This document shows positions 1 to 14,710 of a DNA stretch of 64,000 bases, piece by piece. The stretch comes from Vanilla planifolia (Eukaryota; Streptophyta; Magnoliopsida; Asparagales; Orchidaceae), in NCBI GenBank assembly GCA_023846275.1, contig JAIUJO010000141.1:330001-394000 (forward strand). Reading direction: 5' to 3'. The position numbers and the translations under genes are program-made. How positions within the stretch are numbered: position 1 is the first letter of the stretch; the number at the start of each line of letters is the position of its first letter. The notes below the pieces were generated by a model. That model did not search any database. It saw only the letters and a program-made list of their open reading frames with translations, and was not told where the DNA came from.

Positions 1-2085
1 TTATTTCAATTCACACACACAATACTAAGTTTATCACATGATAAATAATTAACTTGACAGAAGGCTTATAAAAAAACTTTGTAATTTAAATTCTTTATTA
101 TATTATAAGCTATTCTTTTGGTCGGTCATATTTTTGCTAGGTTTCAATTATATCAATAATGTTAGTGCCAATGAAAAGGTTTTGCCAACCATCGCTAGAT
201 TAGTAAGTTATCTTTAACAATCAAGTAAATATGTGAAATACGAAATAAAAATAAATTTTAGACAATCAGATGTAAGCTTTAATCATAACATTAATTATAG
301 CTCATAAGAATGAAATTCAACATGAATATAAAGGAGAAAGATGCAAAGAAATGAAAGAAAAAACATTCTATGACCTCCAAAAAACAACAGGCACATGCAA
401 TTTTTTATTCTACCTTTTAATCCCTTTTCTTAATATGAGCTTGCTTATTGGTGCATTTTCAAATCAACTAAGTAACCTTATGTGCTAACCAAAATGAAGT
501 TTAGTTATAATAAAAACATGATTTATTGATTTATCTTATTATATTCCCTGGCCCAATCATGATTAGTTTTGATTATTTTTTATGTGCATACCTTTTTAGT
601 AAATCTCAATAGTATGGTCTACATTATTAGTTGCCAACTCTTAGAGACAATATCTTAATCTTGTGACTCGTAAGGCCAACTTGCCACCACCCGATGATAA
701 TATGCCCATATTGTAACCCACATACTCACTAGCCACCTCTCGTGGTAATCTCTTTTGTCTTCCATGGCCACTAACAATAAGTAAAGGCACATATATTCAT
801 GTCCTTCAACATATATCATTAACAATTATTTCTTTAATTTATTTTCACATATAAAGTCCTTATTTTTCAAATTATTTATGTGTTTATTTTATCAAATGTC
901 TTGTTTATGCAATTAATCATGCTAAACAAGTTTACACAATGAATTATTAAAAGTAAGAAGGCATAAATCTAGTTGTAAGTACATATATTACTATAGATAC
1001 AAATAGTGGCTAAACATCAATAGAATAAAATTTCATAAGCTATGTGTTATTTTTAATATATCTATAATACATGAAATATATGTACATATCATTCATGCTA
1101 GAGAGCCAACTTCTCATGAAAGGTCTTATGTTTAGAAAATCAACACTACATAAAAAATATGCATAAATGTTTATGTCAAAGTAGCTACCTCAAACGATTT
1201 CTCATTGTTTGGGATAGTTTTATAACTAATCAAACTTTTTTGTCAATTTGAGCCTATTAGTTAGAATTTCCTCAGCTAAATTTACAATTTTTTGTAGAAG
1301 TTAAAAATTGCAAAGTATTAAAGTATAATTGCTTAACTCACTTGTAGATTGTAAAAGTGACTTCTTTCTTGCTAGCTTTCTTGATTTTCCATTTTCTTGA
1401 CACCATAACTTGTAAAACTCAAGGGATTCCATACATTATCAACCCAATGGCCAAATAGCATCATTTTTAGAACCAAAAGTTTTGTTATGTTGCGAAAATT
1501 TAAAGAAATTATAAGTAAATATAAGCATAGTTGGTGGTAAAAAGAACTCATGGATCCTAAAAAGTGCTGGCTTTTCCTAAAATCCTCCAAAAACATAAAA
1601 ATTTAAATTGGGTCTAATATAATAACTTTTTCTTAGAATATTTAAAATTCAAGTTGAAATTGTGAAAATAAAAATGAAATTTAGGTTCTTGCATTTTTCA
1701 CCTTATGCATGGTCATCAATGGTGCCCTAAAACTCAAAACCTTAATTCCCCTAATAGGATGACGGAAATCAATGTCTTCATTATCGACATTGTGGCTCTC
1801 CAAACAATGTTTAACTAATTATATGAAAATCCTCTTTTAAGGGTTTCTTGGGCACTGGGATAGACAGAGAAATTCTAGATTTTGCAAAATAAGATTTAAT
1901 ATGTATATTTATATATCTTTATGCTTATGTACATCGATAATTAACTTATATTCTAAATGAACTCTAATTTACATTAAACAAGTATCGTGGGGCTTGACTC
2001 TATGAGCTCTACTTAATTTTATATTTTTTTATATTTTGAATACATTAATTTCTAAAATTTTTTACTTTTTTATGAGATGTGTAGA
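1..2085. other. Unique AT-rich DNA, no gene seen
   Basis: This stretch lacks the 410-bp repeat landmarks found to its right. A short CA run lies at 12-20 and a slightly less AT-rich patch at about 660-770. The only notable open frame is 74 codons on the minus strand (1372-1596). It is low-complexity, resembles no family I know, and is not called. I see no RNA gene, transposon end or promoter that can be defended. The repeat landmarks begin near 2095 ('AAGATTGAAGATGTCATAAT', a degraded form of the GATGTTACACTC segment). Confidence 0.6.
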
Positions 2086-5000
2086 TTCACCCCTAATTTA
2101 AGATTGAAGATGTCATAATTTAACTCATTCCCTTGGTTAGAATATTATGAACTCTAATTGTCCTCTAGTGTGACCACTACATTGCTTTACTTTGGCTTTA
2201 TTCCATTACTTTACTTTATATAATTTTAATTTTAATACATATTTACTTAAAAGGAAAATAATAATTTATATTTATTAGTGCTTATTCACTTTGGTAATCC
2301 ATAGAAGTTTCAAATCACAAAGGATGCTAACAATAAAGTTCATTGGGCACATCTCGATGAGTTTTATAAAATAAAATGTTTATTTTAATAATTGTATATA
2401 TTTTTGGTCCATGTTTTTCATACATTTTATGTCATATTTGTATTTGTATCTGATATAATGATCCACGATATTACACACTATCTCCTTAGTATTTTGTAAT
2501 ACATTTTTACCACATAATTTGTCTAATTTGTTCAAACTTATCAAATATAATATTTATATTATAGTGTAACTTTAAGTCTCCACTTATGAACCCATTAATT
2601 TGCTTGGATTTGGTCAAATTACATATAAAAAATTTAACTTATTTTAGTTTAATAATTTATTTATTATAAAAAATATTAATTTTTTTGAACATTTCTCAAA
2701 AATTTCAAATGAGGCCCGATCAAGTGGAAACAAACATTGTTGATAAATTATCAATGAGTAAAATATAATTATCTGTTCATTTTTATATTTTTAAATTTTT
2801 AATTTTAGGTAGATTTGGCACTTTTATGTTGTATTTTTATACATATCTAATTTTATGATAAAAGATGCTATACTTAAAATTCTTAGAATTTGGAATGCAA
2901 CCTTCATTTATAATTTATCATTTTCTTCAAATGCTTTGAGATAATTTCGTCATTTTACAAAGAACCTTTAACTATGCTCTTGTGTGGGCCTTACTTACAT
3001 TGACTTTGTCAAATTATGTTGCTTTAATCTATCATATTTTAATGTTAATATATATTTGCTTGATAATTAAATAATATTTTTTTAATTAGTTTTGTATTTT
3101 TATTATTACAATTCATAGTAATTTGAATCAAGGTCCATTCTTGATGAAAATATATAGCAAGAACTGTTTTTAAGACCTCAATCAAATTAGAAATCTTTTA
3201 TTATTTGAAGTACTTTATTTTTAACAATATTTACATATTTACATGGAATTTTGTATTTTACATGATTTGACAATGAAGGATGTTACACTCAATCTCATTT
3301 CTAGCTTTGAATGCAAGATTTACATATAAGTTTTCTTATAGTTTCAATTGTTTTTATTTGGATTAAGGTATGTTACTATGAAATTATAATTTTTCACTCT
3401 TATGAACATTACATTACGTTAATGTTGTTGTTTTATTTTGCTAAAATTTAACTCACATTAGATTTTCTATTTTTAACTTATTAAAAAAACTTATTTGTTA
3501 TTATTTATGTTCATTTAATTTGATAAACTATAATAATTCGAAATAATATTCAGTCAAGATGAAACAAATGCGAATTTAATCAGCTTGACAAGCTCTATCT
3601 AATTAAATCTTAATATAATCAAATTTAAAGTTCTTTGCTTACTTTATGATTCATATCAACTTTTACCAGATCTAACAGTCTATGATGTCACTCTCAGTCT
3701 TCTTAGTATTGTAGGATTAAGCTTCATCCTAAAATTTATCTCATTTCTTCAAATTTTTCAATTGGATTTTATTATATTACTGCATAACTTTATATCTCCT
3801 CTTAAAAGACATATAGACAAAATTCATATTGTTATAATCCATTTGTTCATTTTATCACAATTGAACATTAATATATATTTTCTTATTTTTAAATTATTAA
3901 TTTATCATTACTTATTCTTTTTTCATTAACAATTCATAGTAATTTGACACGAGGTTATATCAAAATGAAACTAGCATAATTAGACAATCTTTAGCACCCT
4001 GTCGACAAAAATATTCATTTATCTTTTAATAATTTAAATATTTATTTTTCTTAAGTTATCCAAGTTTTAGAAGGTATTTAAAATTCATAATTGATTTAAT
4101 GGTAATGGATATTACACATAATTTTCTTACTATAGAAAAAATTAACCTTCTGAAACAACTATCACATTTTTTCAAATATTTCTTTGAATTAGTTAAATTA
4201 GTATGAAGCTCTAATTTTCCTCTCATTTGAACTTTACATGATTTTAATTTGGTTATATTATGTTTCTTCAATTTGACTTATTTTAGATTTTACGTATATT
4301 TGCTTAACTTTAAAACATAATTTTATTGACATGTATAATTTTTTTTGTTTAGTAATTCATTTAAGTTTGAAACAAGTTCTTACGAAGTAAAAAATATCTC
4401 TGAGCTAATGTCAATGACCTCTACAAAATTAATACTAATCTTTATATTATTTTAATAATTGATTTTCTAAGATTTGGAACATCTAATGAGTCATTTTGAT
4501 TCGTACATGATTTGGCAGTTAAAAAAGCAAAATTCTATATTGTTAGCATGTAGGAATGAAATTTTCTCATCCAAAAATTTTATTTTTCAAAATTTTTGGC
4601 TTCAATTTGATTATATTACCATGAAACTCAAAATCTATTATTGTATAATCTTTTTGTTGTCTTGATTTGGTTAGATTATATTGCTTGCAGTGACCTCATT
4701 TTGGCTTTATTATTTTTTAATAAAAAATTATTATTATATCTATAGATTTAATTTGGTAACTCATAGTAACTCAAAAAAAGGTTCACCTGAGCTCAAGTAA
4801 AGGTCGAACGACTCATCAAAACAAGCATTATCCTAATGAATATTCATTGCGATATTTCTTTCTTTTTTTGTAATTTAATTTTGTATGCTTTAAAAGGAAT
4901 ATTAGCTCTTTACCAATAAAATAGTTAAGCATGTTAAATATGATGTACTTCTTATCATCGAATTTAACTTTCCTAAACAATTTAACTCATTTGTTCGAAG

Positions 5001-6409
5001 TTTTTGCTTCAAATTCGTTTTCATTGTAAGCTTTGATTCTCCTTTGATATGGCTTTTCATTGCTTTTGTTTGGCTATATTACAATTCTTATTTTATTTAA
5101 TTTTTTAATAAAATTTAATTTGATATTATAACAATAATTTATTATTATTTATTAGTATTTTCTTTTATAATTTGTAAAAAGTTCAAATGAGGTTTAATGT
5201 AGATAAAAACATTATTGGATTTTTATTAATGAGTTTTTACTAAATTAAATAATCATTTTATATTTTTGATTATTTTTATTTAATGGTCTAGCATATCATA
5301 TGTAACATATTAATTTGGACCTATTTCGACAATTTGGGATGTTACACTCCATCTCCTTATTTCCCTAAAATGAAAACTTCTTATAAATTTTCTCATTTTT
5401 TTCAAATTGCTCAATTTGAATTAGTTATATTACTCAATAATTATATAAGTCATCATACATGAACTTTAAATGGCTTTGGTATTCAGATATTATATCTCTT
5501 CAATTTTTCTTTTTTTAGCTTTAACATATTTTTTCTCAATATTAAAATAATATGTTACTTTATTATTATTATTATTTAATTTTTTAACTCTTAGTAATTT
5601 GAAATGAGGACCTATAGAGATGAAATAAAAAATATTAAAATATTCTAGATTAACAAAATACAATTAAATGTTTATTTTTTATTTTTTTAAAAAAAATTAT
5701 TTTATAGAGTTTATAAATACATTAAGTTGAATCTCAATTTTTTCTTCTTTTTAGGATGGAGAACGTTACAATAAAAAGTTTACAATTTTGGAATGTAACT
5801 CTCTCATAAAATTTATCGTATTTCTTAAAAGTTTTGCATTGAATAATTTTTGGTACTATAGTACATTAATTATCTTCTTGTATGACCTTTACATCTCATT
5901 GACTTGATCATATCATAATCTTATGATTTATCATATTTTAGCATTAGTGTATAATTCCTTAACGATATAAAAATATATAACTATTTATTTTTTATTTTTA
6001 AATTCATAATTCTAAGGAATTTCAAAAAGTCATCTAATTGAGATGAAACTATTATTGTTAGGGTCATATCTACTACCACAATAAAATTAAATATTCAATT
6101 TTTATTTGAAAAACATTCAACTATTATCTCATGCATTACATGATTTTTTTTTTATTTAAACTTAAGTTGACGATAAAGATTGACTCACTTGATCTTCTTA
6201 AAATCCTGTCATGCAACCTTTCTATATAATTCATTTCAATTTTTTATATTTTTATTTTCGTATGTTTTCATGAAACTTCAATTTTATCGTCATGTCATAT
6301 TTAAATACAATTGATTTAATTACATTATTTTTTTTGAATTAATATAATATTAGATTTTTTATATTTTTATTTAAAATAATAATATTTATTAATATTTATG
6401 TCTTTTTAT

Positions 6410-6602
6410 AAAATTATTTAAAATTATTTCTGAATCTGGCTATGTTGAAATGAAACAAAAATTGTCAACTAGCTCTTTCTAAAAATATTAGTTTTTATTT
6501 ATTGAAATATTTTATTTTCTAAGGTTTGGGCATATTTTATGAGTCATTTTAATTTGTTTATATTAAATGTTTTATTTTTTAACCTTTATATAACTTTGTT
6601 TT
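6410..6602 (+). repeat. Half-length satellite unit (internal deletion)
   Basis: The leading landmark recurs after only about 193 bp. The unit keeps 'GAAATGAAACAAAA', the 'TTTTATTTATTGAAATATTT' part and 'GGTTTGGGCATATTTTATGA', then passes directly to 'TTTATATTAAATG' and the next unit. The GATGTTACACTC, TTGGAATGCAA and CTCATGTGACC segments are missing. This indicates a deletion of roughly 215 bp inside a unit. Confidence 0.75.
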
Positions 6603-8630
6603 ACAGAAATTCCAAATGAGCTATGATCAAGATGAAACAAATGTCATTAAAATCATCGCGACGAGCTATATCCCAACTAGTGTTAATTTTCATATTTTTC
6701 CAATATTTTATTTTGTATTGTTTTGGCATGTTATAAGACAAATTTGGTTCATAATTAATTTAATAGCTATGAATATTAAAGACAATTACCTTAGTATCTT
6801 AGAACTAGACTTTTCAATGCAATTAATGACATCAATTGAATTGTTTTTCTTTGATTTCATTACATTACTGAAAAAATTTAAATTTCTTCTCATGTGACCA
6901 TTGCATCACATTAATATAACTTTGTGAGATAGTTTAGACTAATCTTATTACAATTTAAAAAAAATTACTTTATATAAAATATTAATTTATAATTTTTTAT
7001 ACTTATTTATTTTAGTAGTTTACAAAACCTTCAAATAGGTTTTGACAATGATGAAAAATGTTTATTTAAGTTGTCTCAAAAGACTTTATCAAAATAAAAA
7101 ATTATTTTATTTTTTAAAAGAGCTTTTAAGTTGATCTGCACACTTTATGAGTTATTGATATTCATTTCTAATTTGATGATAAGGGATGCTATTGTCTTCT
7201 ACTTGCTATTTGGTGATGCATCATCCATACAGAATTGACTTGATTTCTTAAATTTTTTTCTTTCATTCGCTTATATTACTATGTAATGCTAGGTCTCATC
7301 CATGGTGACCTTTAAATTATTTGGGTTTTATCAAATTTAATTGCTTCAATTTATATTCTTTTTTGCTTTAATCCATACTTACTTAATGCTAAAATAACTA
7401 ATTATTACTACTTTTTCTTATTTAATGTCATAATTCTTAGCAATTTTAAATAAGTTCTAATTTAGTTGAAATCAATATTGTTCAGGTAGTTTTGGTGAGC
7501 ATAATTTAATTATGATATTATTTTTTAAAATATTTTTTAAAAATTTTATTATATATGGTTTTTAGTTCTTTTATGACACGTTTTAATTCATACTTGATTT
7601 AGTAATCGATGAAAGGATACTTGGTTTCCTTTGTAAGTTGAAATGTACCCTTCCTTTAAAAATGATTTAAATTTTTAGAAGTTTTTATTTTGAATTTCTT
7701 GCACTGCTTGGTAATGCTAAATCTCTTATTGTGCAAACTTTACTTCCCTTTAATTTAGAAATACACAATTCATCAATTTATCTGATTCCGTCTTTTGCAT
7801 AAATTTACCAAAAAGTTAGATAATGTGTTTTTAGTTATGTTTTTTATTGTCGTAGTTAGGGAGAATTAAAAATAGTTTTTGATCAAGACAAAACAAATGC
7901 AATTGTACTTATGTTAATGAGCACTATCAAATACCGATATTTATATTTCTATCATTTTTATTTTGTAGATCTTTGGCAGATTTTTTGGGAAATATTGATT
8001 TAAACTTTTTTTTATAATCATGGTTGTTACAATTGAACTCCATTGTATTCAAAATGAAATTTTCCTAAACAATTTATGTTAGTTATTTTGATTATTTGTT
8101 TTCGTTTGGCCATAATATATTACTTTTTCCTTATTTTAAATTAAATATATATTTACATAATATAAAAGAATAATTTATTTATTTTTTGCGATTATTTATG
8201 GTGGTGATTCACAATAATTCATAAATAGATCCAATCGAGACAATCCAAATGTCGTTGAACTCATCACGATATGCAATATGAAAATAAATTTTTCTTTTTA
8301 TGCTATAGATATTTTATTTTTCATGGCTTGTGCAAGCTTTACTAAATATTTCAAATCGTGCAACATTTGAAAATCATGGATTTCAAGAAATACTTATTAG
8401 TATCTTGGGATTACACTTTCTTATATTATTTATCTTATTTAATCTTATTTCCCACTTTGATTTTGCTTATTTTTATAAACGACTAATTTCTCTCTCATTA
8501 GATCTTTGAAATACATAAATTTGATTATATTATGTTTTTTGTAATCCATCTCATTTTATCATTATAATAAATTTTTCTTGGTTTTAAAATAATAATTTAT
8601 TATTACTTATTACTACTATTTATTTTCTTA

Positions 8631-9040
8631 ATTCATAGAAATTCGAAATGGGGTTTGATTAAAATGAAAAAAACAACTATAGAATCGTCTCAATATTATA
8701 TCATTTTAAGTAATTATTTTGTATCTTAAATCTGTTTTCAAGGATTTAGGCATGATCGATGAAACGTTTTAATTCATACAAGATTTAATAATTGATGATG
8801 CTATACTGGATCTTCCTAAGATCTTAGAATGGAACTTTCCCATAAAAGTTATCTCATTTCATCAATGGTTTTGCTTTCATTTGGTCATATTACTATGTAT
8901 GTTTTAATCTCCTCTCATGTGACCTTCATATTACTTTAGTTTGGTGGTATTATATTGGTTCATTTTATAACATTTCAAATTTAATATATATTATCCAAAC
9001 ATTAGAACTATAATTAATTATTATTTATAACATTTACAAT
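8631..9040 (+). repeat. Representative complete satellite unit
   Basis: This unit shows the standard order clearly. The leading segment 'ATTCATAGAAATTCGAAATG' starts at 8631 and is followed by 'AAAATGAAAA'. A degraded dyad ('TCGTCTCAATA') lies near 8683. 'TTAGGCATGATCGATGAAAC' and 'TTAATTCATACAAGATTTAA' span about 8745-8792. 'GATGATGCTATACT' precedes 'CTAAGATCTTAGAATGGAAC' near 8816-8835. 'TTATCTCATTTCATCAA' follows near 8850. The first 'TTTGGTCATATTACTATG' is at about 8880, 'TCATGTGACC' at 8915-8924, and the second 'TTTGGTGGTATTATATT' at about 8940. The unit closes with 'TTAATATATATT' and 'AATTAATTATTATTTAT' before the next unit starts at about 9041. No open frame spans it. Confidence 0.85.
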
Positions 9041-12000
9041 TTGTAGAATCTACAAATGAGGTCTAATCAAGACAAAAAACATGTCCTTGTTCTCATCTCA
9101 ATAATCACAATCCAATTAAATACTGATTTTTTTTTTTTAAATATTTCATGTTGTGGTGTTTGACATGGTTTTCATGATATTTCCATTAACCCTTATTCTA
9201 TCATTGATGACATTTCACTCAATCACTATAGTCACTTAGAATGCTACTTTCATATATGATTCATCTCATCCTTTCAAATCTTTTGGTTAGATTTGCTTAC
9301 ATTACCTTGGAATTCAAATTATCTTATCATATGATCATTATATCACTTTGATTTGGTTGTATTTTATTAGTTTAATTTATCTTTGTTTAGATTTAAATAA
9401 TTCTACTTAATTTAAAATAATAATCTATGATTATTTATATCTGTTTACCTTGGTAATTAGCAATATTTTCAAGTATGGTTAGTTAGAAACATAATAAACA
9501 TCATTTGTCTTTCATTGGTGAGTTTTATCTAATTAAATTTTAAATTTTATCATATATGGTTTTAGCCAATTTTACACATAATTCATTCTTTATTTGATGA
9601 GCATGCATGTTACACTCCCTCTCCATAATATCATGGAATGCTAATTTCTTATATAATTTCTTTCATTTCTTCAATTTTTTCTTTTTACTTTAGTTATATT
9701 ACTATGAAACTATAATTATCCACTATGGTGACCTTTACATAAATTTCTATTAGTTATATTACATTACTTTAATTTATCTAATTTTAGATTTGTTAAATAA
9801 TTGCTAAACATAAAAATGATAACTTATTGTGATATATGCACAATTAAATTTTTTAATATGCAATAGGTTCAATTAGTGTCTCATGAAGATGAAATAAGCA
9901 TCATTGAACTCATCTAAAGAGCTCTGTAAAACTAAATGTTTATTTTTATAATTTTTAATACTTTATTTTGTTAGTATTTTTATATGTTTTATTATGCATT
10001 TGTTTTGCACCTGATTTGATTATCGATGACATTATGCTTAATGTCCATTGCAACTTGGAATACAATTTTTGCACAATTTATTTTATTTCTTAAAATAATT
10101 TTCTTTTTTTTTGTTGTACTAATTTGATGCTTTAATTCCCTAATCATGTATGCTATGTATGTGTTTGCTTTTGTTATATTAAAGTATTGAAATTTTTCTC
10201 ATTTTTACCTCATTTACTTAATATTACCACACCTTTTTTAAAGATAAAATTAACGTCATTTGACTTGTCCCAATGATCTTTTTCTACTTATAAATTAAAT
10301 TTAATATTTCTTAACATTTTATTTTAAAATGTTTTAGCATGCCTTACTAGACGTTGTTATTCATACCATATTTTATGATTGATGATATTGTATTTGACCT
10401 TTCTAGTATCATGCAAAGTATATTTAATGGACAATTTAGCTCATTTCTTTAAAATATGCATTTTTGTTTTGGTTATACCATTATCCAATTTTAGGAGACA
10501 TATAGTGTGAACTCTATATCACTTTATCATTATTATATTATATTACTTTAGTTTTTCACTTCCAACTATAACATATATTTAATTAATATTATAAAATATT
10601 ATTATATATATTTAATTAATTTTTTAATTTTTAATAACTTCAAATGATGTCCCATTGAGATGAGGCAAATGTTATAGGACTGTCTTGATGAACTCCAATT
10701 GATTAAATATTAATTTTTATTTAAGTTTTAGAAATTTTACTTTATAATATTTTTAAACATATATGATATATTTTAAATTATAGCTAATTTTAAGATCAAG
10801 AAAGTTTCACTAAAACTTCTTAGTGTTTTGTTAGACAACATTCCTATTAAAATTGTCTCATTCCTTTAAATTTTTATCTTTGATTTAGTTATATTATATG
10901 AACTCTAATTCTACTCTCATGTGTCTTTTACATTGCTTATATTTATTTATATTATGTTGCTTCAATTTACAAAATTTTATTTATAACATAAATTTACTTT
11001 ATTATTATTATTATTAATTACTTTTTAAATTCATAGTAATTAAAAATTAGTTGAAATTAAGATGAAATAGAGACTGCTAAACATATCAAGAAGAGCTTCA
11101 TTTAATTAAGTATTCATTCTTATATTTGTTATTATTTTATCTTTGAGAGTTTTGACATACATTATGAAATATTTTGATTCAAACATAATTTGATGGTATA
11201 ATATATTATAGTTGATGTCTATATTATCTTAGAATGCAACACTATTATATAACTTATCTTAATTGTTTAATTTTTCTCTTCAACTTTGTTATATTATTAA
11301 GGAATGCTAAATCTCCTCTCCTGTGTCCAATTCTTTGCTTTCATTTAATTATATAATATTTTTCAAATTTTCTCATTTTAAACTTTATCAAATATTTCCT
11401 TAATGTTAAAATATTTTCTTTTAATTATTTATTCTTATTCTCTATAAGAATTAAAAATAATTTTTAATGAGTTTTGATTAAGATGAAAAAATGTCTATAG
11501 ATTTTCTTTGATGAGCTTTACTCAATTAAACATACTTATCTTTTTATATATTTTATTTTCTAAGTTTTTGCACATGTTATGAAATATTTTATTCATAGCT
11601 TGTTCAACAATGAAGGGTGTTACACTTGACATTCTTAATATTTTTGAATGAAACTTTCATGCACAATTTATATTATCTATTCAAATGTTTTGCTTTTATT
11701 GTGTCATTTACTATGAATTCTAAGTCTCCACTCATTTGGGCGATACATTCATTTCATCTCATTATGTTTACATCATTTAAATTTATCTCATGTTAGCTTT
11801 AATATATATTTTTATAATATAAAAATAATATTTTATTATAATTTATGTTTATTTAATTTGGTAATTCATAGTTATTCAAAATGTGATTTGGTAGTGATTA
11901 AACAAGTGGCAATTCACTTATGTTAGGGAGGTTTATCGAATTCAATAATCACTTTTACTTTTTAAAACCTTATATTTTTGTGTTTTTTTGTAAGCTCTAC

Positions 12001-12568
12001 AATGCATTTTGATTCGCACCTGATTTCATGATCCATTTTTGAACACACAAGATTATTCCTAATCTTTAAGAATTCTAATACAAATATTTTATCTTCTTTT
12101 TTGTTATATTGTACTGCCATAATTGAACATATTTTTTATTTAATTTACATTAAAATAATATTTAGATAATAATTTGTTATTATTTTTCTTATTATTTTTA
12201 TAATTTTAAGTAATTCTAAAAAAGGTTTGATGGACATTTAACGTCATTTGAGTCATCGTAACTACTTCTATCCAATTAAAAATTCATTTTTTTAGACTTT
12301 TATCTTTTTTTTTCTATAATTTTAGTATTTTTTATGAGGCTTTTTGATCCACAAAAAATTTGTATACAAGGATGTTAGATTTGAACTCCTTAATGTCATA
12401 AAAAAAAATTTCTTAAATAACTTTTCATTTCACTAATATTTTTTTTTAATTATTAATGTTATGATGTTACGCAACCTATTATAGTTTAAACATTACTTTT
12501 CTTTTATTTCGCTATTTTATATTTCTTCAATTTATGTCATTTAAACTTTAATCAACCTCTTAATATTA

Positions 12569-12594
12569 TAATAATAATAATTTATTATTATTTA
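12569..12594. repeat. AT near-palindrome at unit end (best copy)
   Basis: An AATAATAATAAT run followed by TTATTATTATT forms a near-perfect inverted repeat without loop. Comparable copies are at 8590-8610, 14971-14990 and 62143-62164, and in degraded form in most units. This makes it a regular element of the 410-bp unit. Confidence 0.75.
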
Positions 12595-14624
12595 GTTTTA
12601 TTTACATCAACAAATTTCTATTACTTTAAAGGATATTAGAGGGATATGAAGCAAATGACGTTAAACTCAAGTGAGATTTATCCAGCAAAACTTTCATTTC
12701 ATATTTTTAGATATTTGAGTTTCTAAATATTTTAAGCAAGTTAAGAGTCATTTTGATTCTTATCGCATTTGACAATAAACAATTACAAATTTCATCACCT
12801 TAGCACCCTAGATTACAAAACTCACTCACAAATAGTTGGATTTTGAGAAAGTTTTCACATGAATTACTTATATTACTAAGAAACTCTAACTCTCTACAAG
12901 TGCAAGGTTTGCTATGGTAATTCATAAAAACTTCTAATACAGCCTAATCAAGATTGAACAATCATCTTTATACTATAATCACCAGCTCTACCAAACTAAA
13001 TATTTAATTTTAAATTTTTATTTATTTTATTTTCTACAATTTTTTGAACAATTCAAGAGGCATTTTGATTCATACCGAATAAAATGATCAAAGATGTTAA
13101 ATTCGATCTACTTATTATCTAGAAATAAAACATTCTCCTAAAATTTATCTTATTTTTTTTGAACTTGTTGATTTGATTTGGTTTTTTTAATTTGTAATTA
13201 AAAATTTGAACTCGTGTGACATTTAAATTGTTTTTATTTAATATTAAATCACTATAATTTATCTCTTTTTAGCAAAATATATACTTACAAAATATTATAA
13301 TATTAATTTATCATTTTTATGCTCATTTTATTTTAATTTCTAAGTTCTTAACAAGTTCTATTCCAAAAATCAAACTTCATAAGAGTAATCATGACTTGCT
13401 CTATTAAATTAAATTATTTTTTAATTTTAAAGCATATCTCTTTATTATTTTTGGCATGCTTTATGTGTTAATTGGAGACATACTTAAATTCTCAAGCAAG
13501 GTTGTCATGCAAAATCATCTTAGAATATTGGGATGATGCATTCCCTTACTTTTTACTAGATTATTTTTTTTTTCTTTGATCTGTTTATAATACTCGGAAT
13601 CCATAATTCTACTATCATGCAAGACTTACATTGTTTTGATTTGGTTATATTACAATATTTTAATTTGTCTTATTTTTTTTCTTAATACATATTTCAATAT
13701 TAGTAAGCATATAATCAATCATTATTTATGTTTATGTATATTTTGTAATTTGTAACAATTCCAAATGAGGTTCGACTAAGAAAAAATAAGCACCATTAGA
13801 ATCATCTCAAAAGTCTTAAATTATTCAAATTTTTACTTTTATTTCTTTCATAATGTTTATTTTCTAAGGTTTTTCCACACATTTTAAGACATTTCAAATC
13901 ATACATGATATAAAGATGAAGAATGTTAAACTTGATCTCTTTTATTTCTTGGAATCAAATTTCTTGTATAATTGCTCTTTTCCCTTAAGACTGTTTTCAT
14001 TGATTTGTTATGTTACTATGTCACTCCAAATCTCTTACTATGTCACCTTTGCATTACTTTTATATTATTCATTATACTATTTTAATGTATCACATTTTTG
14101 CATTGATATATATTTATTTAATATTAATATAATAATTTTTATTATTTATACTTATTTACTTTGGTACCTCCTTCAAATTTGAAATGATTTTACATCAAGT
14201 AAAAATGTACGTTTTTATACTCCCTGAACAACCTCCATAAAATTAAATATTAATTATATTTCAAAATATTTTATTTTCTTTGTTTATTCTAACCTTTTTC
14301 GACAAATTCTAACAGACATGTCATTTTAGGACTGAGGATATTACATGTGAGCACCTTATTATTTTTAATGAAACTTTTCTACGCAACTCTTCTCATTTCA
14401 TCAAATCTTTCACAATATTTGGTTATATTACTATTAATCACAAACATCACAATGACTCAATTTGTCAACTTTTAGCTTTATAATAGATTTAATAAATATT
14501 TAAATGATTTTTTTAATTATTTTGCATATTTAGTTTTGTAATTCATAGTAGTTTCAAATGAGGATTCTTTAAGGCCCAACACTTATTATTTAACCAGAAT
14601 CAAAAAGGTTTATTTAATTAAACA

Positions 14625-14626
<2 letters not shown>

Positions 14627-14705
<79 letters not shown>
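14627..14705. repeat. AT dinucleotide microsatellite
   Basis: An uninterrupted TA/AT run of about 79 bases. It lies inside a satellite unit, just after the 'TTTATTTAATTAAACATC' segment where other units have 'TTTTTATATTTTTAAATATT'. It probably expanded from that short TATA-like stretch, and it lengthens this unit relative to its neighbours. Confidence 0.97.

Positions 14706-14710
<5 letters not shown>

Noticed and set aside
6616..6897. 93-codon plus-strand open frame
   Set aside because: It begins at the conserved 'AAATGAGCTATGATCAAGATG' segment of a satellite unit and runs through the repeat. Other units have stops in the same frame.
13916..14182. 88-codon plus-strand open frame
   Set aside because: It lies wholly inside a satellite unit, and its Phe/Leu/Tyr/Ile-rich product is what the T-rich strand encodes in any frame. 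Neighbouring units do not keep the frame open.
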